64,000 nucleotides of DNA, from positions 1 through 64,000 of the forward strand of contig OY725489.1 of the NCBI GenBank assembly GCA_963281255.1, read 5' to 3'. This DNA is from Aphrocallistes beatrix (Eukaryota > Porifera > Hexactinellida > Sceptrulophora > Aphrocallistidae). Of this stretch, positions 22,601-31,716 are shown in pieces; positions within the stretch are counted from its first letter, which is position 1, and the number at the start of each line of letters is the position of its first letter. The notes under the pieces are model-generated. The model was not told the DNA's origin, ran no database searches, and worked only from the letters and a program-made list of their open reading frames with translations. Position numbers and translations under genes: made by a program.

Positions 22601-25600
22601 GAAGTTGGAGAAAATCAGGTCTCCAGAAGATAGGAGCGAGAGTGAGGAGGTGTTCGAGAGAGGCACAGCCGTCCCTTCTCGATACCAGCTGACCTCAGGG
22701 GGCGGGTCGCCCGTGAGGACACAGGGAAGAGAGAGTATCTGGCCCAGGAAGACCAGGTGAGACAGCGGTGGAGTCATGAATGTGTCGTCTATGGCTAGAA
22801 GAGACGGAATATAAGTGTGGAGGAAAGTGGCGGCATAACTAGAACTTACACGGAATGCGGAGTCTGAATTCGGAGTTGGTCACGGAGTCCTGCGTGCAGA
22901 CGTACCTCCCAGTCAGCATGCGGTTGAGAGAGTCTATTAATAGAACCGAGTGGGTGGGGAATGGGATCAGTGAGAGTCCGGAGGGGAGTGAGGAGGGAGA
23001 GAGAAGGATGGCCGACTTAAACCAGCTGATTTCCGCTCCCCGGCAGCTGAGATTGAGCGGCGTGCTTTCGTTTCTGTAAAGAGTGACAGGTGCTTGAGCA
23101 GCTGACACTGTCACCTCCACAGCTGATGAGGACGCGTTTCCTAGCAATTCATACGTAACATACAGCGTGGTAACAGATTAAGGTGATAGGAATGCTACCT
23201 TGAGAGTTCTCAGCTCGACATTGGTACTCTCCTGCCACTTCATTCGAGAGCACCGGCACGATCAGCTGATCTCCAGCTGACACCTGGGACCCATTCTGCC
23301 ACCAGGTCACAGGGGCAGGCGGCCAGGCGTCGGGCGCGCAAGAGAGAATGACCGACTCGCCGATTCTAACTTCGGTTGCTATGGTCTGAATCGGAATGCT
23401 AGCCTCGATAAACAACACCTGTATGATGACGTCACTGACGAGCTGAGTTCCGTTCGTTAGGTTCGCTGCGCACTGTAGAACAGAGCCATTCCTAGAGCGT
23501 GGAACTGTTGCTATGGTGTGGATAGCGATCAGCTGATTCGTTGAGTTAATCCTTTGATTCGTGACGTCAGCGCCTGTTGCTTCCCGCCAGAAAGGAATTC
23601 CTCCCTTGTCCAGGGAGCAGTTGAGAGTCAGCTGATCGCCAGCTGGCACCCTGGCTAGGTCAGGTCGTGACGTCACGCGGAGCGGTTGCGCGGAGATGAT
23701 AGTGGTTAGAAGGAATGTCGCTAGTAAGAGTAGTTCCATCTAATTCTAATAGTGAAACATTGGGATTATAACTTCTACATTTACAGTACATCTAATTATG
23801 TGGTTCTTATACGATATTATAAATACGATTCTATAGTAATGAGTTGTGTCGCTAGGTGGCAAGAAGCGCGTGACGTGGAAGCAGCGCTGGTTCGTGCTGC
23901 GGACGGACGTGCTGCTCTACTACGAGCACGACAGAGCCCTGGACAGCAGAGGCACGCTGGACCTGAAGGAGAGCCGCGGCCTGCGCAAGAGCTCGGAGAT
24001 AAAGACGATCAAGAACCTCCCCAAGACCGCCAATCAGGACTTGGTGTTCGGAATCGCCTCCAAGAAGAAAGTGTTCGTGGTCTGCGCGCCCGACGCGGAC
24101 GGCTACAGAGACTGGACCTGGGCGCTGCACACGGCCATCACGCAGGTGGGCGTGGCGCTAGTACCAGCAGCCGCGAAGTGACGCTTTTTTCTTTTGCAGA
24201 GCAACCCAGAGGTGGTGCAGCAGAGCTTGGGACAGTTCATCGGAAACCGAATGGACCCGTTCGCGTTCCTAGGAGACGACGACCTGGACGAGTCGGACTC
24301 CAGCTCCGGAGAGGACTGCTACGTCGCCACGAAGGAGAGCTCCAAGGACCTGGCGGCCATCCAGAAGAGCCGATCTCCGCAGGCTAAGCAGGCGTCGCGC
24401 GTGGCGAAGGGCTCCGAACCGGTGCGACTGGTGCAGACGCCCGACGGACTCCAGATGTCCTCTCCCAACCGCGCCCCAAACTCCAAGCTCTCCAAATCCA
24501 GCGCGGGATACGACACCAAGACCACTGCGCCTGCCTCCAAGTGAGTTGCCACAGCGGCCATTGTAACCCAGCCTTCACACCTCTCTGGCAGGTGGACGTC
24601 TCCGAAGTCCTCGCTGAGGGACAGATTCACCGCCACCACCGAGTGGCAGCAGGACACACATTCCGCCCCCACCACGCCCACCAACTCCCGCAGATTCATC
24701 GCCTCCGGCTTCGCCACGGTCGGACGTAGGCCGCTAGGAGAGAAGAAGGGTGAGTTGCATTCCTGCGTCGCTAGGGTAGTTACAGCTGATTACGAGTGTC
24801 TAGATCCCAAGCTGGCGATGAAGAGGGTGACGACGCCGCTGGGGAGAGTGCGGAGCTCGCTCTCCAAGCTCGCGCCCTCCAGCTCCATGACGGACCTGCG
24901 CAGCGCGGCGGAGTCCCCGCGTCCCTCCCTGAAGCGCTCCACCTCCGGGAACACCGCCGACGCGGAGGCCAGGGCGCGAGTGGCGGCGCAGGAGTGCGAG
25001 GACGAGGTGTCGCAGTTCCAGCGCCAGATCCAGCAGTTCCTAGGTACGCTCAACCCCTGAGCTCTCGAGCGGAGTTAAGCTGAGTGTTTTGTAGGGAAAA
25101 GAGTCGAGGTGGAGCACGACCTGACGCGCCTGGTGGACGACCCGAAGCTGCACCCGGACGGGTTCCAGCGGTTCAAAGGGCTGAGGGAGACCGTACGCGC
25201 GGTCCTGCAGAACCTGTACAAGGGACTGGTCACGGTGGCAGAGCCGCCCTACGTGCGGGAAGAGGCCGCGAGAGGTAAGACATAATCCGCGATCATAGAA
25301 CCGTGACTGAGGCTCTGTCAGTGCTAGGCAAGTTCCAGTTCACGCTCTACCAGATCCCGCACAACCCCAAGGCCCCGCAGCGGCCCGCCTCCTCCCTCAT
25401 GCTGCAGAACATGCGCGGGCGCGCGCTGGACTGGGACTGCCCGGACCCGCCGGCCGGCTGCTCGCTGCACTACTACCTGCAGATGCAGACGGAGGGCGGG
25501 CGGCGCGTGCTGGACATCATGACGGTCTTCCAGTGCGAGGTGTTCTGGGAGAACCTCCTGCGCGGCTGGGAGTCCAAGTTCTCTCTGCAGATCGAGACGG

Positions 25601-26137
25601 GAGTGCTCAGGTGGCAGAACGACCTCGAGAAGGTGAGTTGGGCGCCAAACCCGCCGCAAAGGCTGTGTCATGCATACCTAACAGCCGCTGTAGTATCTAG
25701 GGAGGAGTGTCGGGGTGTTCGTGGACACAGTGGCGCTGATGGGGGCGGTGCCCGAGCAGACGCTGCGCTACAGAGCGGTGAAGGCGGTGGGGAACAACTT
25801 CTGCAAGGACTCGCTCGGACGGATCGTCGAGATCCTGCGGCAGCTGGGGGACAGCGGACTCACCAGGATCCAGCTCAGGAAGAGTGAGTTCCTCCTCCTG
25901 CCACCTGCTAAGTGGCACAGTGGCATTATGATTCTATTTTTAGGACTGAGGTACATCGAGCTGGGGCCTTTGCCGGCGGAGAGTAAAGAGGAGAAGTCGG
26001 TGCAGTGGCAGGCGGGAGGACTGCTGGTGCTGGCCAAGTGGCAGAACGGAGTCCTCATCGAGTACGCAGACGTGTTCCAGTGCTTGGAGTCCGACGTCCG
26101 AATACCTAACAGCGCGATAGCTCCGTTACCTAACTAA
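19658..26137 (+). CDS. PH-domain protein, 660 aa, with unrecognised C-terminal region
   Basis: Nine exons: 19658-19742, 23856-24145, 24200-24540, 24592-24749, 24804-25043, 25095-25274, 25328-25632, 25694-25883, 25944-26137; all phases close. Exon 1 ends GYLLKK and exon 2 opens GKKRVTWKQRWFVLR. The join makes a textbook N-terminal half of a pleckstrin-homology domain (about residues 23-120) ending with the expected Trp in DGYRDWTWALHTAI. PH domains bind phosphoinositides or partners at membranes. The middle is acidic and then Ser/Pro rich. The C-terminal 300 residues (from GKRVEVEHDLTRLV, through LDWDCPDPPAGC, FQCEVFWENLLRGWESKFSL and YLGRSVGVFVDTVAL) look globular but match no family I can name. 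The 4.1-kb first intron contains the entire PTK7 gene on the other strand. Confidence 0.88.
19804..23739 (-). CDS. PTK7: PTK7-like receptor pseudokinase, 1025 aa, nested in an intron
   Basis: Eight exons: 23739-23199, 23140-22850, 22794-22110, 22055-21776, 21712-21357, 21215-20870, 20816-20533, 20098-19804. Signal peptide MELLLLATFLLTTIISA; seven Ig-like domains, as in PTK7/off-track; a transmembrane helix around residues 640-670 (leucine/valine rich, ending in CRRCSRGRSK); then a kinase-like domain. The usual VAVK lysine is glutamate (HVAVECYIS), the catalytic loop reads FRDVATRN, and DFG is replaced in IKLINLPIGPN. Late kinase blocks are intact: WMSPESL, TKSDVWAYGVFCWEVFT and NQCWNQNPDRRPSF. 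PTK7 is a catalytically dead Wnt/planar-polarity co-receptor, and the same three changes fit that role. It lies entirely inside intron 1 of the plus-strand PH-domain gene. Confidence 0.92.
21244..21345. repeat. (GCTAT)n microsatellite in PTK7 intron 5
   Basis: About 20 copies of the pentamer GCTAT with a few GTGCT and CCATG interruptions occupy most of the 141-bp intron between PTK7 exons 5 and 6. Both splice sites remain intact outside the repeat. Confidence 0.95.
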
Positions 26138-26222
26138 CTCTGTTGTGTGTGCATTGATTCTGAATGAGAGCTATTCTAACTCGTATATGCTTGCGGGTGC
26201 AGTATTGGGTTACACTGGTTAG

Positions 26223-26229
26223 TATATAG
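26223..26229 (+). promoter_or_regulatory. TATA-like element for the GPCR gene
   Basis: TATATAG, 36 bp upstream of the ATG at 26259 and 86 bp after the PH-domain gene's stop codon. It supports an independent promoter inside a 121-bp intergenic space, with a leader of only a few nucleotides. An acceptor-like CTGCAG|AAGAATG directly before the start leaves a spliced leader as an alternative. Confidence 0.4.
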
Positions 26230-26258
26230 GGAGACGGGAGCTAGCATTCTGCAGAAGA

Positions 26259-27242
26259 ATGAGTTGCGTGTTCCCGAACAACACTGAGTACTGCACAGCC
26301 AATGAGGTGGCGAGGATAACCGTGGGCTGTGTGTCCGTCCTCTCCACCCTCTTCATCCTCTTCCTTATCTTCCTGTTCCGCAGGTACAACTTCCTGTCCC
26401 AGCGGCTCATCCTCTACCTGGTCATCGCGGCCTTCTTCGACAGCGTCGCCTACTCGCTGGGGGCGGTTGGGGGCCAGGAGGAGGGGCCCCTCTGCACCCT
26501 GGCGGGGTTCTATCTGTCGGTAACGGACTGGGCGGTCGTCGTGTGGGTGTGCAACATCACGGTCAACTTGTTCTGGAACGTGGTGGTGCTGCGGCCGTCC
26601 AACCTCTACCTGGAGGTGTTCTACGTCGTGGTGAGCGTCGTGGTGCCCGTTTTCTTCTCGCTTTTCCCCTTCATCGACAGCTCGTACGGCCCGGCCGGCC
26701 TCTGGTGCTGGATCAACAACGACAGGGAAGCGGGGAAGTATCTGCGATTCTTCGTCTGGTACATTCCGATCTGGCTGGTGACAGTCGGGCTGTTCGTCAT
26801 GTTCCTCATTATCATCGTCAAGTTGACTTGGGAGGTGCGAAGGTGGGACCCTTACAACCCGGAGTCGCAGAGGAAACGGGACTTGATTCGCCGCGAGATC
26901 AAGCCGCTCATCCTCTACCCATTCGCCTTCTTGCTCCTGAACATTTTCCCGACCATCAACCGAATACAAAACGCCATCGAGCCGGATAACCCGATCTTCG
27001 CGCTCTACCTCCTGCACGCGTTCACGTCGCCGCTGCTTGGGTTCGGCTGCACCATCATCTTCGTGGTGAACCGAGAGACGCTGAGCGAGCTGAAGTGGTC
27101 CAGCTTCAAGCAGACGCTGCTCACGAGGTTCAAGTCGAGGGGCGAAGTGGTGGAGATGGACGTGAGCAATGAGAAACCCAACATGGAGCACTCGGTGGAG
27201 ATTTCCAAGACGAACACCTATCAGGAATACCCGCGGCACTAG
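26259..27242 (+). CDS. Seven-transmembrane receptor, cAMP-receptor-like, 327 aa
   Basis: An intronless GPCR with seven hydrophobic segments: about residues 18-42 (VGCVSVLSTLFILFLIFLF), 51-72, 85-107, 114-140 (YVVVSVVVPVFFSLFPF), 163-190, 213-236 and 241-268. Conserved cysteines C82 and C144 (GLWCWINND) match the loop disulfide of the Dictyostelium cAMP-receptor/GPR157-like group. Other group features are WDPYNPESQRKRD in loop three and LILYPFAFLLLNIFPTINRI in helix six. The C-tail is short and Ser/Thr/Glu rich. In other organisms such receptors couple to G proteins; the ligand here is unknown. Assignment to the exact subfamily is by resemblance only. Confidence 0.85.
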   Translation: MSCVFPNNTEYCTANEVARITVGCVSVLSTLFILFLIFLFRRYNFLSQRLILYLVIAAFFDSVAYSLGAVGGQEEGPLCTLAGFYLSVTDWAVVVWVCNITVNLFWNVVVLRPSNLYLEVFYVVVSVVVPVFFSLFPFIDSSYGPAGLWCWINNDREAGKYLRFFVWYIPIWLVTVGLFVMFLIIIVKLTWEVRRWDPYNPESQRKRDLIRREIKPLILYPFAFLLLNIFPTINRIQNAIEPDNPIFALYLLHAFTSPLLGFGCTIIFVVNRETLSELKWSSFKQTLLTRFKSRGEVVEMDVSNEKPNMEHSVEISKTNTYQEYPRH

Positions 27243-27948
27243 GGATGAGGATTTTAATAATGTATGGCTGTTTATCTGTTTATCTCTGTCTCTGCCAGTG
27301 TTGTAACCGGCGTATACTTTATATAACGAGTGTGTTTGAATGCATTCATCGCTAGAGCCATGGGTTTGCTGGGGATTAGGAGCCAGTTGATCTCGATGAG
27401 ACTTGAGGCAAGCTTGGTAGGGAAGATAAGAGCGCAAATATCCACAAAGCTTCCATGCCTGTCAAAGCTAGAAGAGGATAGATTCTCTAAGCAATCGCAC
27501 TCTCGTTTTATACAGGGAGCTAGAGTGGAGGATTTGTGGCCTCTTCCTACACTGCCATTGTTTTCTGCCTTATTGCATTATCGCGTCTGGCGCGGGATGT
27601 TAGTCTACTACGCAAGTACAATACACTCAGCTAGAGCCTATTTCATCCATTGTATGCCAGCTCAGACCAGAATTCATGCACTGCCATCTGACGTGCGGCA
27701 CAGGGAATGGCTCAGTCCACTACTCCTGTGTCTAGCATAGCTAGCAGAACGTACGAGAATTGAACTTACATAGAGATAGACTGTGAATCAATTGTGCGAG
27801 ATAGGAAGCGTTAGTACTAATATAACAATACTAGATATTCGGTACGAACCGTAGTTACAGGCTCCTCGTAATGGAATGTAAGGGGTTCGTAATGTTCTCA
27901 AGTAATGACGTCATGAGTATTCCATTACAGCAGGTCAGAGTAGCTGGA
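27243..27948. other. Spacer between the GPCR and EEA1
   Basis: No supported coding gene; a 136-aa open frame at 27330-27740 has no recognisable domain or splice context. A strong acceptor (TTCCATTACAG at about 27930) precedes the EEA1 start codon, so this stretch probably contains the EEA1 promoter and a 5' non-coding exon. A CRE-like TGACGTCA lies at 27905-27912. Confidence 0.45.
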
Positions 27949-30900
27949 ATGTTCAACAAGCTGAAGGAGGTCGGCGGGAAGATCAAGGAGCGCAGTCTCT
28001 CGATCCGGTCTGACTCAGGAACTGCCTCGGGCGCTAGTTTCAGTTCCGGTTTCATCTGCCCCGAGTGCAAGCGCAGCTTCTCAGAGGCAGAGCAGCTGCA
28101 ATCTCATTGGCTGGTCTGTCTCAAGTCTGACAGTTTGGACCGACCGCAGAGCGCCTCACTGACAGATCTCAGCCAATCCAGCCAATCAAACGAAGAAGTG
28201 GGTGAGTGCGCTCGCTGGAGCTAACTCGAATAGTTCCGATTACTCCTGCCCCGCAGATCTGACTGCGCTGGGAGCGGAGGAGCTGAGGGAGCTGCTGGTC
28301 CAGGCGAGGAGCGAGCAGCGGCGAGTGGAGAGGAGCAACAGCGAAATCGTCCGCAAGTCCGGAGCTATGTCGGTGGAGGTGACGAGGCTGCAGATGGAAC
28401 TGGATGACGTCACGGCTAAGAGCGCGAGCATGGAGCAGATGGGACTCACACTCCAGGAGACCTACCTCGCGCAGGTCAGCTCTCCTATAAATAGCTCTCC
28501 TCCCCTATAAATAGCTTTTCAATCCGTTGTGCGGTGTGCAGGTGAAGCGGAACGAAGAGCTGCGCGAGCTGCTGGAGCAGCGCAGCATGACCAGCCCCGA
28601 CGACGTGCACGTACTTACGCGCGAGCTCTCGCAGCTGCACGCGATCCTCTCCGAGAAAGAGGCGGACTGGGAGCGACGCCTCGGGGAGATGGGCGCCAAC
28701 CTGCTGCTGGCCCAGAAGCAGAACGGCGTCCTGGAGCAGAGACTGGCCGCAGACCGCACCGAGGCGCTGAGCAAAGAGGTAAGTCCTGATAAACAGCTGA
28801 TCTTAAGTCCTGATAAACAGCTGATCTTAAGTCCTGATAAACAGCTGATCTTAAATCCTGATAAACAGCTGATCTTAAGTCCTGATAAACAGCTGATCTT
28901 AAGTCCTGATAAACAGCTGATCTTAAGTCCTGATAAACAGCTGATTTTAAGTCCTGATAAACAGCTGATCTTAAGACATTGATAAACACCTGATCTTAAC
29001 ATAGAAGGAGACGTGCCAGGCGGCACTAACCGCCACGCAGCTGGAGCTCAGCAGGGCGCAGGAAGAGGCGAGGAGGCTAGACGATCAGCTGTCAAAGGTG
29101 TCAGAGACTCGAGACCAGCTGACTCAGCAGCTGACAGAGAAGCAGATGGAAGTGAATATACTCCTGGCAGAAAAGAAGTCCGACCAATCACATGCCGAGA
29201 TAGCCACGCAGTTGGAGCGCTGTGTGAACGTGGTGTCAGCCGACAAGCAAGAGCTGATTGATAAGATTGGCAGCGAGGCGCTAAGTGGCATTCTCAGCGA
29301 CACAATCCTGAAGCAAGCGCAATCCGACCTGAGCGAGGCGAGGAAGGAGCTGAAGCTGGCGCGGGAATCAGCTGTGGAGAGCGAGAAACAGCTGAGGAGT
29401 CGGCACTCCAGCGAGCAGAGGGAGAGGGAGACGCAGCTGACGGAGCTGAGAGGCAGACTCGACACGCAAGTACAAAGTCAGTAGTCCTCAGGCAGAAACC
29501 CACTGCTGTGGTGGTAGCAGATTTGGTTGAGTATTTAGGAGTCCGAGTTTCATTGAGTGAGCCGCCACAAATCCCTCTTACGTCACTTTCTGCTAGCGTT
29601 AATCCCTTGGAACCTATCCTGCGAAAGAACGTAGCTCCTCACCTCTCCTCAAACACATCCAGTTCGAACTCTAACTCATCTAGCAACCTTGATTGTGATA
29701 ATTCTCTTTAGTTAACGAATCGCTGAAGTCTGAGGTGAGAGAAGCGAAGTTGGAGGAGAGACAGCAGGCCAATCAGCTGATCGCGAGCAGACAGGAGGTG
29801 GGGGAGCTGACGAATCAGCTGACTGAGAGCAAGGGGAGAGTTCAGGGAGAGCTGGAGGGCAGCCGTGAACAGCTGATAGCTGTCAAACTGGAATTAGCGG
29901 AGAAACAGGTACGGCGCTCACTGAGGTGTGATCCAGCTGTCCAATCAGCTGATTGTTCTATTTATAGACACGGCTGAGTGAGCTGGAGCAGCAGGGGCAG
30001 AGACTGACTGAGCTAAGCGAGACACTTCAGACGGAGAAGTCACGCCTCGAGGGCCAGCTGACTCAAGAGCAGAGCAAGTGCACTGACCTACAGGTGAGAG
30101 TTCTATTTATATAACTAAATCAGCTGATTTATAAGCGCGCGTAGCTTGAGCTGGACACTGCGCGCGCAGACTTTGTGGAGCTAAATCAGCTGATCGACCG
30201 CAAGGAAGAGGAGGCGTCCAGGGCGAGCTTACGCGCGGAGAAAGCGGAGGAAGACCTGCGCAACACTCTGGAGCTGAAGAACTCCCTGTCCAATCAGATC
30301 CTGGAGATGGACTGCGTGAGTCAGCAGCTGAGGGAACAGCTGGAGAGCAAGACTGCCAGCTGTTCCGATCAACTGACCGAGAACGAACGCCTCAGCGGAG
30401 AGCTGGAACTGCTGGAGCAGCAGTTGGAAGCCGGTGAGTTCATGGCATATCTAAGTTACATACCATCAGCCCTTGTGTGTTGCTAGGGAGGGACGGGATG
30501 AAAAAGCAGAGCGAAGAGCACGAGAGTGTGAAGTCGCTATTAATAGACCAGAAGCTGGAGCTGCAGAGGAAGGTGTCGGTGTCGGAGGAGAGGGTGCGGG
30601 CGCTGGAGGAGCAGGCGGGGAAAGAGAGGAGCGAGAAGGAGAGGTCGCTAGCCGCGGCGGAGAGTGAGAAGCAGCTGGCGCTGGAAAGGGGCGATAGGAA
30701 TGCTCTGGAGTCAGCTGAGCTGAGGAATGAGTTGGAGCAGGAGAAGACCCGCGCGCACCTGACCAGCGCCAGCCACCAGCAGGAGCTCAGGTCAGCTGAT
30801 TGGCTGAGGCACTCGAGTCCATTCTGAGCTCTTCTTGCGTACTTCTCATCTCCGTGTTCAGCACTGAGCTGTGCTGTCTGAGTGGAACAGCTGTTCATGC

Positions 30901-31569
30901 GTGGAATGTGTGTAGGCGTCTGAAGGGAGAGTTGGAGGGTTTGGAAGCAGAGAAGACGCGGCTGCAAGGAAAGCTGGATCAGCAGTTCGGGAAAATGGCA
31001 GTGATGGACGCCAAACTTCAGAGTTTTAAAGACGAGAACCAACAGCTGATTGGCCAGCAGATCGAGCGAGATCAGGAAATACAACGCGCTAGGAGCAACT
31101 TCCAGCAGCTGGAGGTATGTTTGTTTGTTTGTTTGTTTGTTGTTTGTTTGTTTGTTTGTTTGTTTGTTTGTTTGTTTGTTTGTTTGTTTGTTTGCTTGTT
31201 TGTTTGTTGTTTGTTTGTTTGTATATTTGTTTGTTTGTTTGTTTGTTTGTTGTTTGTTTGTTAGTAAGCTCCTTATCCTGCCACTAGGTGGAAGTGGGAG
31301 AGCTACAAAGCGCGCTGTACGAGATGGGACGCGAGCAGCAGAAATCGTCGCTGAAGGAAGCCAAGCTGGCGGACAGGAAGTGGCAGGACGACACGGCGGT
31401 GGAGTGGTGCAACACGTGCCACAAGAAGTTCTCTCTCTCCGTCCGCAAGCACCACTGTCGGAACTGCGGAAAGATCTTCTGCCAGGAATGCACTTCCAAC
31501 CAAGCCGTGACCCCTAGCAACAAGGGCAGGGTCCGAGTATGCGAGCCCTGCTTCAAAGAGCTCTCATAA
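27949..31569 (+). CDS. EEA1: EEA1-like early endosome tether with FYVE finger, 858 aa
   Basis: Ten exons: 27949-28201, 28257-28474, 28542-28778, 29005-29476, 29712-29908, 29968-30093, 30145-30433, 30487-30790, 30916-31114, 31288-31569; phases close at 858 aa. The N-terminal zinc finger GFICPECKRSFSEAEQLQSH parallels EEA1's Rab5-binding C2H2 finger, though the last ligand appears as Cys. About 700 residues of Glu/Lys/Gln-rich heptads (coiled coil) follow. The C-terminus is a FYVE domain: W-x-x-D (RKWQDD), the basic signature RKHHCRNCG and four CxxC-type pairs ending VRVCEPCFKEL. FYVE fingers bind PI3P on early endosomes. Human EEA1 is longer (1411 aa), so the rod is shortened. The start at MFNKLKE follows a probable 5'-UTR splice. 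Confidence 0.92.
28779..28985. repeat. 24-bp repeat (AAGTCCTGATAAACAGCTGATCTT) in an EEA1 intron
   Basis: Eight units begin exactly at the donor of EEA1 intron 3 (GAG|GTAAGTCCTG...). Each carries CAGCTGAT. Read through without splicing, the intron stays open as repeated SPDKQLIL for eight units before a TGA. The next exon resumes in phase at 29005, so splicing is the simpler model. Confidence 0.9.
31115..31264. repeat. (GTTT)n microsatellite in the last EEA1 intron
   Basis: About 150 bp of GTTT/TTTG repeats with a few T-deletions starts immediately after the donor (GGAG|GTATGTTTG). The intron ends normally with CCACTAG before the FYVE exon. Confidence 0.95.
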
Positions 31570-31682
31570 CTGTGTTTATTTATTGTTTATTTGTATGTTT
31601 GTATACAATATTTGACTAAGATTGACTTGTTCCATAGCAGTGAGTAGCGAGTAGAGATGGGATCAGGTATCCACTCCGCTAC

Positions 31683-31690
31683 TATAAATA
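31683..31690 (+). promoter_or_regulatory. TATA box upstream of the PTB-domain gene
   Basis: TATAAATA in CTATAAATAGCAGC, 34 bp before the ATG at 31717 and 113 bp after the EEA1 stop. Standard TATA-to-start spacing would put transcription initiation within a few bases of the start codon. Confidence 0.55.
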
Positions 31691-31716
31691 GCAGCGAGTG
31701 GATTGGCTGAGCAGAA

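Noticed and set aside
26241-27437. 398-aa minus-strand open frame across the GPCR
   Set aside because: Antisense to a convincing seven-helix receptor; the composition (many His, Arg, Glu, Val) is what reverse reading of GC-rich codons gives.
27330-27740. 136-aa plus-strand open frame between the GPCR and EEA1
   Set aside because: No domain, no promoter, no splice context; composition like non-coding DNA.
31050-31517. CLFVCLFV-repeat open frame resembling a membrane protein
   Set aside because: Translation of the (GTTT)n intron of EEA1.
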